A stretch of DNA of 11,244 bases from 40-80 sp964503665 (GCA_964503665.1 CAZDAR010000073.1:1-11244), one strand, 5' to 3'; counted from the first letter of the stretch, positions 1-6,688 are shown. The notes: a model not told the origin generated them from the sequence alone. A program made the numbers and translations.

Positions 1-528
1 TCCACTATTTCCTAAAACTAGATTTGTTTCTTTTCTTTTATATCCTTTAATTTGTCCGGGAGACAAGTCACCAGACAAAGTGTAATATCCCCCGTTATCA
101 TATATCCTCCAACCGGTAATAGAGATGGTGGATGAAGTGTTATTAGTTATCTCCACAAACTCCTCTTCAGTATCTGAGCCATTGGGATCTGGAAATACTT
201 CGTTAATTATTATCTGGCGATAATAGCTACTGGTAACAAAAACGGTGGTGCTGTTTTCTGTTTCAACAACTTTGGTCTGGGTAGTTCCACCACCCCCGCC
301 TCCACCACCAGAGGTTGGGGCAGGCTTAACGACTTCAGTGACAACATTAGCCGCTCCTTTAGTGATGATGGTGGACACTTTCCACAGACCGGTGTTGTTT
401 TTGGCGTAAGATTGGCCTTTTACTGGTGTTGTTTCAGTATTTGTGCCGTACACCACTTCATCTATTAACGTGCGAAAGGGGTCGAAGAGACGAACGCTGT
501 CGCCCCCGGTGTTATTAAATACAGGAAT
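1..528 (-). pseudogene. Lamin-tail-domain (LTD) protein fragment, partial at both ends
   Basis: The minus strand is open for 176 codons and contains no methionine or plausible start. An in-frame stop at 529-531 closes it upstream, and the frame runs off the window at base 1. The translation begins with the second half of one LTD domain (NNTGGDSVRLFDP, then IDEVVY, KGQSYAKNNTGLWK and TKGAANVV), continues through a low-complexity linker with seven glycines, and enters a second LTD domain (INEVFPDPNGSDTEEEFVEI, then GWRIYDNGGYYTLSG). LTD domains are small immunoglobulin-like beta modules found in bacterial surface or secreted proteins, often in tandem. This style of repeat is familiar to me from Patescibacteria and other environmental bacteria, which is recollection and not a search result. 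GC is about 44% by hand count, above the cassette that follows. The missing N-terminus coincides with the start of an unrelated + strand gene tail, so I treat this as a fragment joined to the flavobacterial sequence, by misassembly or rearrangement. Confidence 0.6.
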
Positions 529-592
529 TTATGTTCTTAAAATATATATAGACGGACAAGAAACAGAAGGTCATACTATTGCTGTGCAATAA
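518..592 (+). pseudogene. C-terminal tail of a secreted protein, possibly a T9SS sorting domain, 5' truncated
   Basis: A short + strand frame ends at TAA 590-592 and reads NTGIYVLKIYIDGQETEGH followed by TIAVQ. The pattern of a G-I-Y turn followed by two short beta strands at the extreme C-terminus matches the last strands of the C-terminal sorting or adhesion domains that end many exported Flavobacteriia proteins. Only about 24 residues are available, so the family is a tentative call. Upstream the frame stays open into the lamin-tail fragment encoded on the opposite strand, but that DNA is well explained by the other strand. The rest of this gene is therefore absent, and the boundary lies at roughly 518-530. 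It is the first sequence from the left that looks like the same organism as the nuo operon. It is not the end of NuoD, the expected upstream neighbour of nuoE. Confidence 0.4.
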
Positions 593-694
593 ATAAAAAA
601 TAGTTTAAAGTTAGATTGCTTCGTTCCTTGCAATGACACTCAACCTTAAACTTGACACGAGCGAAGCGACTGAACGAAGTTAAACAAAATAAAA
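593..694. repeat. Intergenic DNA with TTCGTT/AACGAA inverted segments
   Basis: This non-coding spacer contains short complementary segments. ATTGC at 614-618 faces GCAAT at 630-634, CTTCGTT at 619-625 faces AACGAAG at 673-679, and a GCGAAGCGAC stretch lies at 661-670. Such 'GATTGCTTCGTTCCT-GCAATGAC' sequences are, from memory, a common dispersed intergenic element in Flavobacteriia; copy number cannot be checked here. No convincing terminator with a T-run is present, and I see no -33 TTTG / -7 TAnnTTTG promoter. Confidence 0.35.
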
Positions 695-784
695 ATGGAA
701 ATCTTAACTATAAAACAAGAAATAAATATGAGCGAAGAGTTCATGGCAAGTATGAATATTATTGCTGGAGAATTAGACGCTTAA
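695..784 (+). pseudogene. Partial duplicate of the 5' end of nuoE
   Basis: This 29-codon frame (ATG 695, TAA 782-784) begins MEILTIKQEINMSEEFM, and the true nuoE at 4378 begins MEISTTKQEINITDELM. Eleven of the first 17 residues are identical. At DNA level roughly the first 50 bases match closely, including an unbroken AAAACAAGAAATAAATAT shared by both. The few bases before the ATG (AAAATAAA) are shared too. After about codon 17 the similarity fades, and the frame stops long before any 2Fe-2S ligand, so it cannot make a working NuoE. It is either a remnant of an older nuoE start left when the following cassette entered, or a leader-like peptide reading the same translation-start region. The remnant explanation fits better because the similarity extends into codons and upstream bases alike. 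Confidence 0.6.
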
Positions 785-798
785 TTTAATTACGAATT

Positions 799-2151
799 AT
801 GAAAAAAATAGTTGGTTTTGTATTATTTATTTTAATGACTTCGTGTGAAAAAGAGGATATTCATTATAAACGTGAAGATGCTAATGTTGTCAGAAATGTA
901 AAGTTATCTGATTTAACAATTTTGCAAAATACACTACAAAATGGAATGTTGAGAAACAATATGCGATATCGCGATACAATCAATTATTTTGATTTGATAG
1001 ATGAAAATAATATCACTGTAATTACGCGAAGTAATGGAGATAAGACCTATACATTTTCTCTAAAAATTGCCGAAGTGGATAAACTTACTAATTTAGTTGT
1101 GAGAGAATCAGGAAGTGAATATGAGTTTGATTTGATAGAGTATTTGTCAGACGATTTAGAGCAATGGAAAGTAGATATTAGAAATAAAAATAGTTCAAGT
1201 ATTAAAACAACAATTAAGGTAGTTTCATTAAGTGGAGGAGCTATTTGTATTGATGAAGGATATGTTTGTCCGTCTGGGTTACATAGATATGGACAGGAGA
1301 ACATATGCGAATATAGTTTTGGAGAATGGAGCTACTTTCTGATGCAGGTTCCTTGTTCTTTAGACGAAGGAGGAAATGGCGGAGGAGGTAACAGTAATGG
1401 AGGTGGCACCACCCCTACTATTGAAGAACCTGAACCTTATACTGAACCTGTTTTTCCTGAATTGACTTCTGCGATAGCGGACTTTATTGCCTCTCAACCT
1501 GAATGGAATAATTTAGCTCCTCAAATTAAGACTCAAATTGTCAATTATCTTCTACAAAACATCAAAAACAATACAATAAAACCTCAAGCTGAGGAGTTTG
1601 CACAATGGGCGGCTGATTGTTTGTCAGAAACTTTTTATGATAATACTTTTGAAGAATTATTAAAAATAAGTAATCTTGAAGAAGGCTATAGAAGTCGTAT
1701 GTCAACAAGTGAACTGAATATCTTTGATAGTCTCACTTGGAAACAGCAATACTACTATTTATTAAGTGCCAAGAATGCTAGCGATAAAGCAGAAGAATTA
1801 TTTCCTACAACTTTGCACAATGGTAAAGGAGATGCTTATAGACACGCTTTATGGAATGCTTTATCTACAAAGAGAATAGGAAGTGTATTAACCGAAAACT
1901 TAACAGATGCTCACGAAAACAGAGTGTCTGGCTATCCATTTGAATTTAAAGAAATTCAAATGGACTTATATAACAATTTAATAGGAAGACAGATAGCCAA
2001 CGGCAATCCAAGTGAAAAATTCTGGGAAATTATAAAAAACTCCTTAGAGAATGGAGATTTAATGGAGCTTTCGCCTTTAGGACTTGAAATAAATGGTACT
2101 TATTATGTAACATTTGCTAACCCAAACTCTATTCTAATTTCTACGAATTAA
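799..2151 (+). CDS. Lipoprotein with C-terminal toxin-like domain (DUF6973-type)
   Basis: This 450-residue product starts with an SPII signal: KK at residues 2-3, a hydrophobic stretch, and lipobox ILMTSC with the lipid-bearing Cys16. Residues about 20-185 form an unrecognised cysteine-containing domain (Cys150, 157, 170 and 186). A Gly/Asn/Ser linker (191-203) and a Pro/Glu segment follow, then a helical region (220-335) and a compact C-terminal domain. The last carries HNGKGDAYRHALWNA at 340-354, TDAHE at 369-373 and MDLYNNLIGR at 388-397. That combination of a GDA-x-RHA-x-WNA helix, an AHE motif and a D-x-x-NN-x-x-G-R helix matches, as I recall it, the DUF6973 family. That family occurs at the C-termini of polymorphic-toxin-like proteins, and its biochemical activity is unknown to me. 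The conserved Asp345, Arg348, His349, His372 and Glu373 are candidate active-site residues by inference. The modular plan (lipoprotein anchor, linker, variable C-terminal domain, small genes downstream) suggests a surface-exposed or delivered effector. The start is fixed by the lipoprotein signal. It is AT-rich compared with the nuo genes. Confidence 0.7.
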   Translation: MKKIVGFVLFILMTSCEKEDIHYKREDANVVRNVKLSDLTILQNTLQNGMLRNNMRYRDTINYFDLIDENNITVITRSNGDKTYTFSLKIAEVDKLTNLVVRESGSEYEFDLIEYLSDDLEQWKVDIRNKNSSSIKTTIKVVSLSGGAICIDEGYVCPSGLHRYGQENICEYSFGEWSYFLMQVPCSLDEGGNGGGGNSNGGGTTPTIEEPEPYTEPVFPELTSAIADFIASQPEWNNLAPQIKTQIVNYLLQNIKNNTIKPQAEEFAQWAADCLSETFYDNTFEELLKISNLEEGYRSRMSTSELNIFDSLTWKQQYYYLLSAKNASDKAEELFPTTLHNGKGDAYRHALWNALSTKRIGSVLTENLTDAHENRVSGYPFEFKEIQMDLYNNLIGRQIANGNPSEKFWEIIKNSLENGDLMELSPLGLEINGTYYVTFANPNSILISTN

Positions 2152-2159
2152 AAAAGGCT

Positions 2160-2534
2160 ATGAAAAAAACATATAGAATTTTATTTTGCTTGTTTCTACT
2201 AACTTCTTGTAGTTTAGGTAAAAATGGGATAGATGTAGAAATAATAAATTCTTCTAATGAAGTTATTACTGATGTAACATTTGATACATTTGGTAATTCA
2301 AAATTAATCTTTGATAAAGTTGAACCGAATCAAAGAGTAATAGAATTTTTTGATATGATTGATACGCCTAAAAGTGATGGGAGCTATACATTGATTTTTA
2401 CAGATAAAAATGGAGATAAAAAACAAATAACTGGAGGTTATTACACTAATGGTAGTTCATTAAACCGAAAAATTACTTATGAAATAAAGAATGATACTGT
2501 TTTAGTAGACTTTAAAGATATTTTTGATTTTTAA
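2160..2534 (+). CDS. Small lipoprotein, candidate immunity or accessory protein
   Basis: A 124-residue protein begins 8 bases after the toxin-like gene, so the two are very likely co-transcribed. It has an SPII signal with lipobox LLTSC and Cys17. The mature part starts with a strand (IDVEIINSSNEVITDVTF) and alternates beta-like segments with charged turns, ending in hydrophobic VDFKDIFDF. That pattern suggests a single small beta-sandwich domain. I do not recognise a named family. A small periplasm- or surface-anchored lipoprotein directly downstream of a lipoprotein with a toxin-type C-terminus is the usual position of a cognate immunity protein, and sharing the compartment supports that idea. 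This is inference from context only. The sequence has low GC, like the rest of the cassette. Confidence 0.65.
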   Translation: MKKTYRILFCLFLLTSCSLGKNGIDVEIINSSNEVITDVTFDTFGNSKLIFDKVEPNQRVIEFFDMIDTPKSDGSYTLIFTDKNGDKKQITGGYYTNGSSLNRKITYEIKNDTVLVDFKDIFDF

Positions 2535-2557
2535 TATATGAAAAAAATATATGAAAA

Positions 2558-2950
2558 ATGAAAAAAACAGTTTTTATACTTTTAACTTTATTGGTCTTTA
2601 TTTCTTGCAAAGAGAAAGACCAATGTGGAAATGATATAGATATTTCTGGTATTTATGAGAATAAATTTGAAGAAGGAGCTACAAATTATCTGATTATAAA
2701 AAATGATGGAACTTTTGAACAAAAGTATAAAAAAGGAGACACAATAAAAATAAATAAAGGGAAATGGGAATATTTTAATACTAGAAAACATTGTGTGATA
2801 AGATTTGACACTTTAAAACAATTACATAATGTTCCTTATCGTGAAACTTTAGAAAATACCGCTCCTCATTTCAGGAGAAATAAAATTCTGTTTTATGAAG
2901 ATTTGCCTTTTGAATACGATTTTATAAAAACCAACAAAAAGATAGAATAA
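2558..2950 (+). CDS. Small lipoprotein, lipocalin-like pattern, function unknown
   Basis: This 130-residue product has lipobox VFISC with Cys17. It then shows a GIYEN strand (about residue 30), NYLIIKNDGTFEQKY, and KGKWEYF followed by VIRFDTL. The order 'G-x-Y, then F-x-x-DGTF, then G-x-W' resembles small lipocalin-like or NlpE-like lipoproteins of Bacteroidetes that describe a short beta-barrel; I cannot confirm the family. It lies 23 bases after the preceding lipoprotein. The spacer contains the duplicated string AATATATGAAAAA and a 7-codon frame (2538-2561) that overlaps this gene's ATG, which could allow translational coupling or could be a replication-slippage scar. It may be a second immunity-type protein, or unrelated lipoprotein cargo. 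Confidence 0.6.
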   Translation: MKKTVFILLTLLVFISCKEKDQCGNDIDISGIYENKFEEGATNYLIIKNDGTFEQKYKKGDTIKINKGKWEYFNTRKHCVIRFDTLKQLHNVPYRETLENTAPHFRRNKILFYEDLPFEYDFIKTNKKIE

Positions 2951-2963
2951 AAAACCAATATGA

Positions 2964-3044
2964 AAATTAGGTTTAACAAATATCCATTTTAGATACATAA
3001 GAGCCAACAGATTTGCCAATGGCACAACCATCAATGGGAATTAG
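2964..3044 (+). pseudogene. Possible tail of a lost gene
   Basis: The 108-base spacer between the second small lipoprotein and the WG-repeat gene contains an open frame without a start. It begins after a TGA at 2961-2963, reads LTNIHFRYIRANRFANG near its middle, and ends TTINGN at TAG 3042-3044. The composition (regular codons, a mix of charged and polar residues) looks protein-like, and its GC is higher than the surrounding cassette. This could be the C-terminus of a degraded gene or of a displaced toxin module. A tract this short can also be chance, so the call is weak. Confidence 0.2.
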
Positions 3045-3058
3045 AATAAAAAAACATT

Positions 3059-4315
3059 ATGAAAAATAAAGTATATTCAATTATAATATTTTGCTTTTTA
3101 GCTAATGTATCTTTATCTCAAGAAAAGATTAAAGCCGATTTACAGACCATAAATTTTTTAAGTAAAAGTCCTTACAAGACTGAAAATAATTCTCAAGCTG
3201 AAAGTCTTTTGAGGATTCTGTATTTTAAGCCTCAACCTGAAAATAATCCGAAAATCGGATTTATGAACACTAAAGGAAAAGTAATAATTAAACCAAAATA
3301 TGATATTGCTTCTGATTTTTATGATGATTATGCAAATATCATAAAGGATTCAACTTATGGATATGTTGATAAAAAAGGGACAGAAGTTTTATTTAAACAA
3401 TATGAAGAAACCTATTTTTGGTATGGAAATACAGGTCTTGCTAAAAAAGAAGGTAAATTTGGTTTAATTGACAGAGAAGGAAAACCTTTGACAGAATTCA
3501 TATATAATCAGATGATAGTGTATGTTGGTTTTGACCATTTTATTGTAAATACTTCTAAAGATGAACGGTTTCTTTTAGACAATAATGGAAAAATAATAGT
3601 ATCCGATAAAAATCAGGAGTTTAATATAAAAGATTATTTTAAAAAAGACTCCTTGTTAGTTTATGAAAAAAACACAGATAATAAAAAACTTCTTGGGCTT
3701 TTAAAAACTAATAATACATTACTTACTGAACCAATATACAGTCAAATTTTTTATATTGATGATGATGAATTTTTTGTAGTCAAGAAAGATAATAAATATG
3801 GGTTTATAAATAAATTAGGCGAAGAAGTTGTTCCTTTGATTTATGAAGAAGTTGCTTTTAATGTTACTGAAAACCTAATTGCTGTTAAAAAAGAAAATAA
3901 ATGGGGTTTTATCAATAGGAATAATGATGTGATAATTCCTTTTGAGTATGACGAGGCATATCCTTTTTTTGAGAAATTAGCAGTTGTTAAAAAAGGAAAT
4001 CAATATGGGGCTATAAATACAAAAAATAAAGTTAAAGGAAAATTTAATGGTGAAAATGAAAAAAAATCATTTCCTTTTTATTCAGACGGTTTAAGAGTTT
4101 TTGAAAAAGAAGGAAAATTTGGTTATATCAATAAAAAAGGGAAAGTTGTCATTCCTGCAATATATGAATACGCTTATCCTTTTGTTAATGGAATGGCTTA
4201 TGTAGAATTAAACGGGAAATCAGGATTTATTAACAAAAAAGGAAAAGAAATAATTCCTATAAAGTATAGTCAATTTTGGTTACCAAGTGAAGGAATGATA
4301 CGATTTGTTGAGTAA
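3059..4315 (+). CDS. Exported WG-repeat protein
   Basis: This 418-residue protein starts with an SPI-type signal peptide (MKNKVYSIIIFCFLANVSLS, likely cut near residue 20; no lipobox Cys). The body is a run of WG-type repeats, each of the form 'K-(Y/W/F)-G-(F/Y/L)-I-(N/D)-x-x-G-x-x-(V/I)-(I/V)-P-x-x-Y'. Copies are visible at about 65-85, 98-118, 131-150, 246-266, 281-301, 315-325 (degenerate), 353-373 and 387-403, with a diverged one around 209-230. WG repeats (WG_beta_rep family) fold into small beta units thought to mediate binding; no catalytic residue is expected. Such proteins are common in Bacteroidetes, often next to toxin or secretion cargo, but no specific role can be assigned. The gene is strongly AT-rich. 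It is the last gene of the cassette and ends 62 bases before nuoE. The start is the ATG at 3059, which gives the signal peptide. Confidence 0.8.
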   Translation: MKNKVYSIIIFCFLANVSLSQEKIKADLQTINFLSKSPYKTENNSQAESLLRILYFKPQPENNPKIGFMNTKGKVIIKPKYDIASDFYDDYANIIKDSTYGYVDKKGTEVLFKQYEETYFWYGNTGLAKKEGKFGLIDREGKPLTEFIYNQMIVYVGFDHFIVNTSKDERFLLDNNGKIIVSDKNQEFNIKDYFKKDSLLVYEKNTDNKKLLGLLKTNNTLLTEPIYSQIFYIDDDEFFVVKKDNKYGFINKLGEEVVPLIYEEVAFNVTENLIAVKKENKWGFINRNNDVIIPFEYDEAYPFFEKLAVVKKGNQYGAINTKNKVKGKFNGENEKKSFPFYSDGLRVFEKEGKFGYINKKGKVVIPAIYEYAYPFVNGMAYVELNGKSGFINKKGKEIIPIKYSQFWLPSEGMIRFVE

Positions 4316-4335
4316 TAAAAAAGGTTATTAGACAA

Positions 4336-4353
4336 AATTTTATATATAAAATT
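4336..4353. repeat. 18-bp perfect AT-only palindrome upstream of nuoE
   Basis: AATTTTATATATAAAATT is its own reverse complement and lies 24 bases before the nuoE start, in the 62-base spacer after the WG-repeat gene. It could be an operator-like site or part of an AT-rich promoter for the downstream nuo genes. It consists only of A and T in a region of about 15% GC, so a chance palindrome is quite possible. No canonical Bacteroidetes -7 element (TAnnTTTG) is visible nearby. Confidence 0.3.
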
Positions 4354-4377
4354 AAAACACTTATTTTAGTAAAATAA

Positions 4378-4902
4378 ATGGAAATATCAACAACAAAACA
4401 AGAAATAAATATAACCGACGAGTTGATGGAGCGCATCAACGAATTGATCTCACACTATCCTGCTGACAAGAGAAAATCAGCATTATTGCCTGTGCTTCAT
4501 GTCGTGCAAGATGCACACGACCATTGGTTGAGTGTAGAGCTTATGGATAAGGTGGCAGAAATCATACAAATTGCTCCCATCGAAGTCTATGAAGTGGTGA
4601 CGTTCTATTCGATGTATCGCCAGAAGCCAAAAGGGAAATACTCTTTTGAATTCTGTAGAACTTCTTGTTGTATGCTTAGAGGTGTAGAGGATTTGATGGA
4701 TTATACCTGTGAGAAATTAGGCGTAAAAGAAAACGAGCTCACCCCAGACGGATTATTCTCTGTACATGGCGTAGAATGTCTAGGTGCTTGTGGTTATGCA
4801 CCGATGTTACAACTTGGCGATTTCAATCACGAACATTTGACCAAAGAAAAAATTGACCAACTTATCGAGGATTGTAAGGCAGGTAAAATAAATTTAGTTT
4901 AA
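4378..4902 (+). CDS. nuoE: NADH-quinone oxidoreductase subunit NuoE (24-kDa, 2Fe-2S)
   Basis: NuoE is the thioredoxin-like subunit of the NADH-oxidising arm of complex I, carrying the [2Fe-2S] cluster N1a next to the FMN site of NuoF, on the cytoplasmic side. The 174-residue length is normal. The N-terminal helical part contains LLPVLHVVQDAHDHWL and the VVTFYSMY motif (73-80). Cluster ligands are visible as Cys93 and Cys98 (FCRTSCCMLRG) and Cys134 and Cys138 (VECLGACGYAPMLQ), the family's C-x4-C and C-x3-C pairs. nuoF follows 10 bases downstream. The ATG at 4378 is supported by its similarity to the start region of the duplicate at 695. Upstream lies a cassette of unrelated AT-rich genes where nuoD would be expected, so transcription may come from a local promoter or by read-through. 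Confidence 0.97.
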   Translation: MEISTTKQEINITDELMERINELISHYPADKRKSALLPVLHVVQDAHDHWLSVELMDKVAEIIQIAPIEVYEVVTFYSMYRQKPKGKYSFEFCRTSCCMLRGVEDLMDYTCEKLGVKENELTPDGLFSVHGVECLGACGYAPMLQLGDFNHEHLTKEKIDQLIEDCKAGKINLV

Positions 4903-4912
4903 ATCTGAGGTA

Positions 4913-6268
4913 ATGGCAACAAAGATATTATTAGAAAAAATAGGAATTGAAGGCATTCGCTCTTACGAGGTATATCGCAAGAACGGAGGCTATGCGTCGA
5001 TTGAAAAAGCTCTGAAAATGACCCCAGACGAAATCGTTGAAGAGGTTAAAAAATCAGGAATGAGAGGTCGTGGTGGAGCTGGTTTCCCGATGGGAATGAA
5101 ATGGAGCTTCATCGATAAAAGATCAGGAAAACCTAGGCACTTGGTATGCAATGCCGATGAATCAGAACCTGGAACGTTCAAGGATCGTTATTTAATGGAG
5201 CATATTCCTCACTTACTTATTGAAGGGATGATTGCTTCGAGTTTTGCACTAGAAGCCAATCTTTCTTATATCTATATCAGAGGTGAATATATGTGGATTT
5301 ATAAAATCCTCGAAAAAGCAATCAAAGAAGCTTATGCTGCGGGTTGGTTAGGTAAGAATATTCAAGGTTCAGGATTCGATCTTGACCTGTATGTGCATTG
5401 CGGCGCAGGAGCTTATATCTGTGGAGAAGAAACGGCACTGATCGAGTCACTCGAAGGAAAACGAGGTAATCCAAGAATGAAACCGCCTTTCCCTGCTATT
5501 AGCGGACTTTGGGCTGAACCAACCGTTGTAAATAACGTAGAATCAATCGCAAACGTGCCTTGGATTATCCTGAATTCAGGGGATGAATATGCTAAAATCG
5601 GAATCGGACGTTCAACTGGAACCAAACTAATCTCAGCTTCAGGACACTGTAGAAAACCAGGAGTATATGAAATTGAACTCGGACTTTCAGTCTATGAGTT
5701 TATGAATTCAGATGAATACTTAGGCGGCATGATGGATGATAGACCACTAAAAGGACTAGTTCCTGGAGGTTCTTCTGTACCTATCTTGCCATATGACTTG
5801 ATTTATAAAACAGCTGCCGGAGAAGATCGATTGATGACTTATGAATCACTTTCTGACGGAGGTTTCCAAACTGGTTCAATGTTGGGTTCAGGAGGATTTA
5901 TCGTGTATAATGATACTGCTTGTATTGTACGTAATACTTGGAATTTCGCAAGATTCTATGCTCACGAAAGTTGCGGACAATGTTCGCCTTGTCGTGAAGG
6001 AACAGGATGGTTAGAGAAAGTTTTACACCGAATCGAACTCGGTCACGGAACAGAAGAAGATATTGATTTGCTGTGGAGCATTCAATCTAAAATAGAAGGA
6101 AACACAATTTGTCCGTTAGGAGATGCTGCGGCTTGGCCAGTTGCTGCTGCTATCAGGCACTTTAGAGAAGAATTTGAATACCACGTGCGCTTCCCTGAAA
6201 AAATAAAAGACAAAAACCACTTTGTACATGAACCGATGTCTAAAGTGAGGATGTCTGTAAAGTCTTAA
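4913..6268 (+). CDS. nuoF: NADH-quinone oxidoreductase subunit NuoF (51-kDa, NADH/FMN, N3)
   Basis: NuoF binds NADH and FMN, accepts the hydride from NADH and passes electrons to the iron-sulfur chain of complex I. The 451 residues match the usual length. The glycine-rich loop RGRGGAGFPMGMKW (51-64) and CNADESEPGTFKDR (79-92) form the NADH/FMN pocket. YICGEETALIESLEGKRGNP (168-187) is the family signature. The N3 [4Fe-4S] ligands are Cys354, Cys357, Cys360 (SCGQCSPCREGTGW) and Cys400 (NTICPLGDAAAWP). VHCGAGAYICGEE replaces the commoner xxPGGGAYICGEE with His-Cys, a small deviation near the flavin site. The stop codon (6266-6268) is embedded in the first GTC-led repeat unit, which starts at 6262. 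nuoG should follow directly but is separated by a 594-base insertion and gap. Confidence 0.97.
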   Translation: MATKILLEKIGIEGIRSYEVYRKNGGYASIEKALKMTPDEIVEEVKKSGMRGRGGAGFPMGMKWSFIDKRSGKPRHLVCNADESEPGTFKDRYLMEHIPHLLIEGMIASSFALEANLSYIYIRGEYMWIYKILEKAIKEAYAAGWLGKNIQGSGFDLDLYVHCGAGAYICGEETALIESLEGKRGNPRMKPPFPAISGLWAEPTVVNNVESIANVPWIILNSGDEYAKIGIGRSTGTKLISASGHCRKPGVYEIELGLSVYEFMNSDEYLGGMMDDRPLKGLVPGGSSVPILPYDLIYKTAAGEDRLMTYESLSDGGFQTGSMLGSGGFIVYNDTACIVRNTWNFARFYAHESCGQCSPCREGTGWLEKVLHRIELGHGTEEDIDLLWSIQSKIEGNTICPLGDAAAWPVAAAIRHFREEFEYHVRFPEKIKDKNHFVHEPMSKVRMSVKS

Positions 6269-6292
6269 TGTCGAAAGTCATAAAGTCAAAAG
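6262..6292. repeat. GTC-led heptamer/octamer array at the nuoF end
   Basis: Four consecutive units each begin with GTC: GTCTTAAT, GTCGAAA, GTCATAAA and GTCAAAAG (8, 7, 8 and 8 bases). The array overlaps the last codons and stop of nuoF. The first 14 bases, GTCTTAATGTCGAA, are the exact reverse complement of a 14-base word present four times in the array before nuoG (6789-6858). The two arrays therefore flank the four-helix-bundle gene in inverted orientation. A related 10-base word AAAGTCATAA occurs at 6274-6283 and again at 6674-6683, just after the small gene. Confidence 0.75.
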
Positions 6293-6301
6293 AAAAGAGT
6301 A

Positions 6302-6667
6302 ATGGGAAAATTTAATACGTTTGAAGAAATTGTAGCTTGGCAAAAATCAAGAGAATTCAACAAATGTATTTATGAGATAACAAATAAAGAAGATTTCAAA
6401 AGAGATTTTGAATTAGTAAAACAAATAAGAAGAGCATCAATTTCGATCTCCTCCAATATATCAGAAGGGTTCGAAAGAAATACAGATAAAGAGTTTATTT
6501 ACTTTTTATATGTAGCCAAAGGTTCAGCAGCAGAAGTACGTTCTCAATTGTATTTGGCATTAGATTTAAATTATATAACAAATGAAGAATTTGAAGCACT
6601 GTTTTTAAGTATAACAGATATATCAAAATTATTGAGTGGACTTATAAAATATTTGAATAAGTCGTAA
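6302..6667 (+). CDS. Four-helix-bundle protein (23S rRNA intervening-sequence / Avd-like family)
   Basis: The 121-residue product matches the S23/IVP family (TIGR02436-type). Visible hallmarks are F-x-E-I-x-x-W-Q-K-S near the start (7-16), RRASISISSNISEGFER (43-59) and KEFIYFLYVAKGSAAEVRSQL (63-83). A final helix ends in LSGLIKYLNKS. The protein is all-alpha and basic. Family members are encoded inside intervening sequences of 23S rRNA genes, stand alone in many Bacteroidetes intergenic spaces, and are related to Avd, the accessory protein of diversity-generating retroelements. Their molecular job outside that context is unsettled, with nucleic-acid binding the usual suggestion. Here the gene lies in the nuoF-nuoG spacer, is far more AT-rich than its nuo neighbours (about 20% GC in one line I counted), and is bounded by inverted GTC repeats. 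It looks like a small mobile or parasitic insertion. No reverse transcriptase or template repeat is visible in the window. Confidence 0.9.
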   Translation: MGKFNTFEEIVAWQKSREFNKCIYEITNKEDFKRDFELVKQIRRASISISSNISEGFERNTDKEFIYFLYVAKGSAAEVRSQLYLALDLNYITNEEFEALFLSITDISKLLSGLIKYLNKS

Positions 6668-6688
6668 TATTGTAAAGTCATAACGGAC

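Noticed and set aside
4313..4330. TAATAA/TTATTA hairpin as a terminator after the WG-repeat gene
   Set aside because: The stem is only six A/T pairs and no T-run follows, so it is too weak to call.
6302..6667. Diversity-generating retroelement because of the Avd-like protein
   Set aside because: No reverse transcriptase, template/variable repeat pair or target gene is visible; the stand-alone intergenic S23 family is the better fit.
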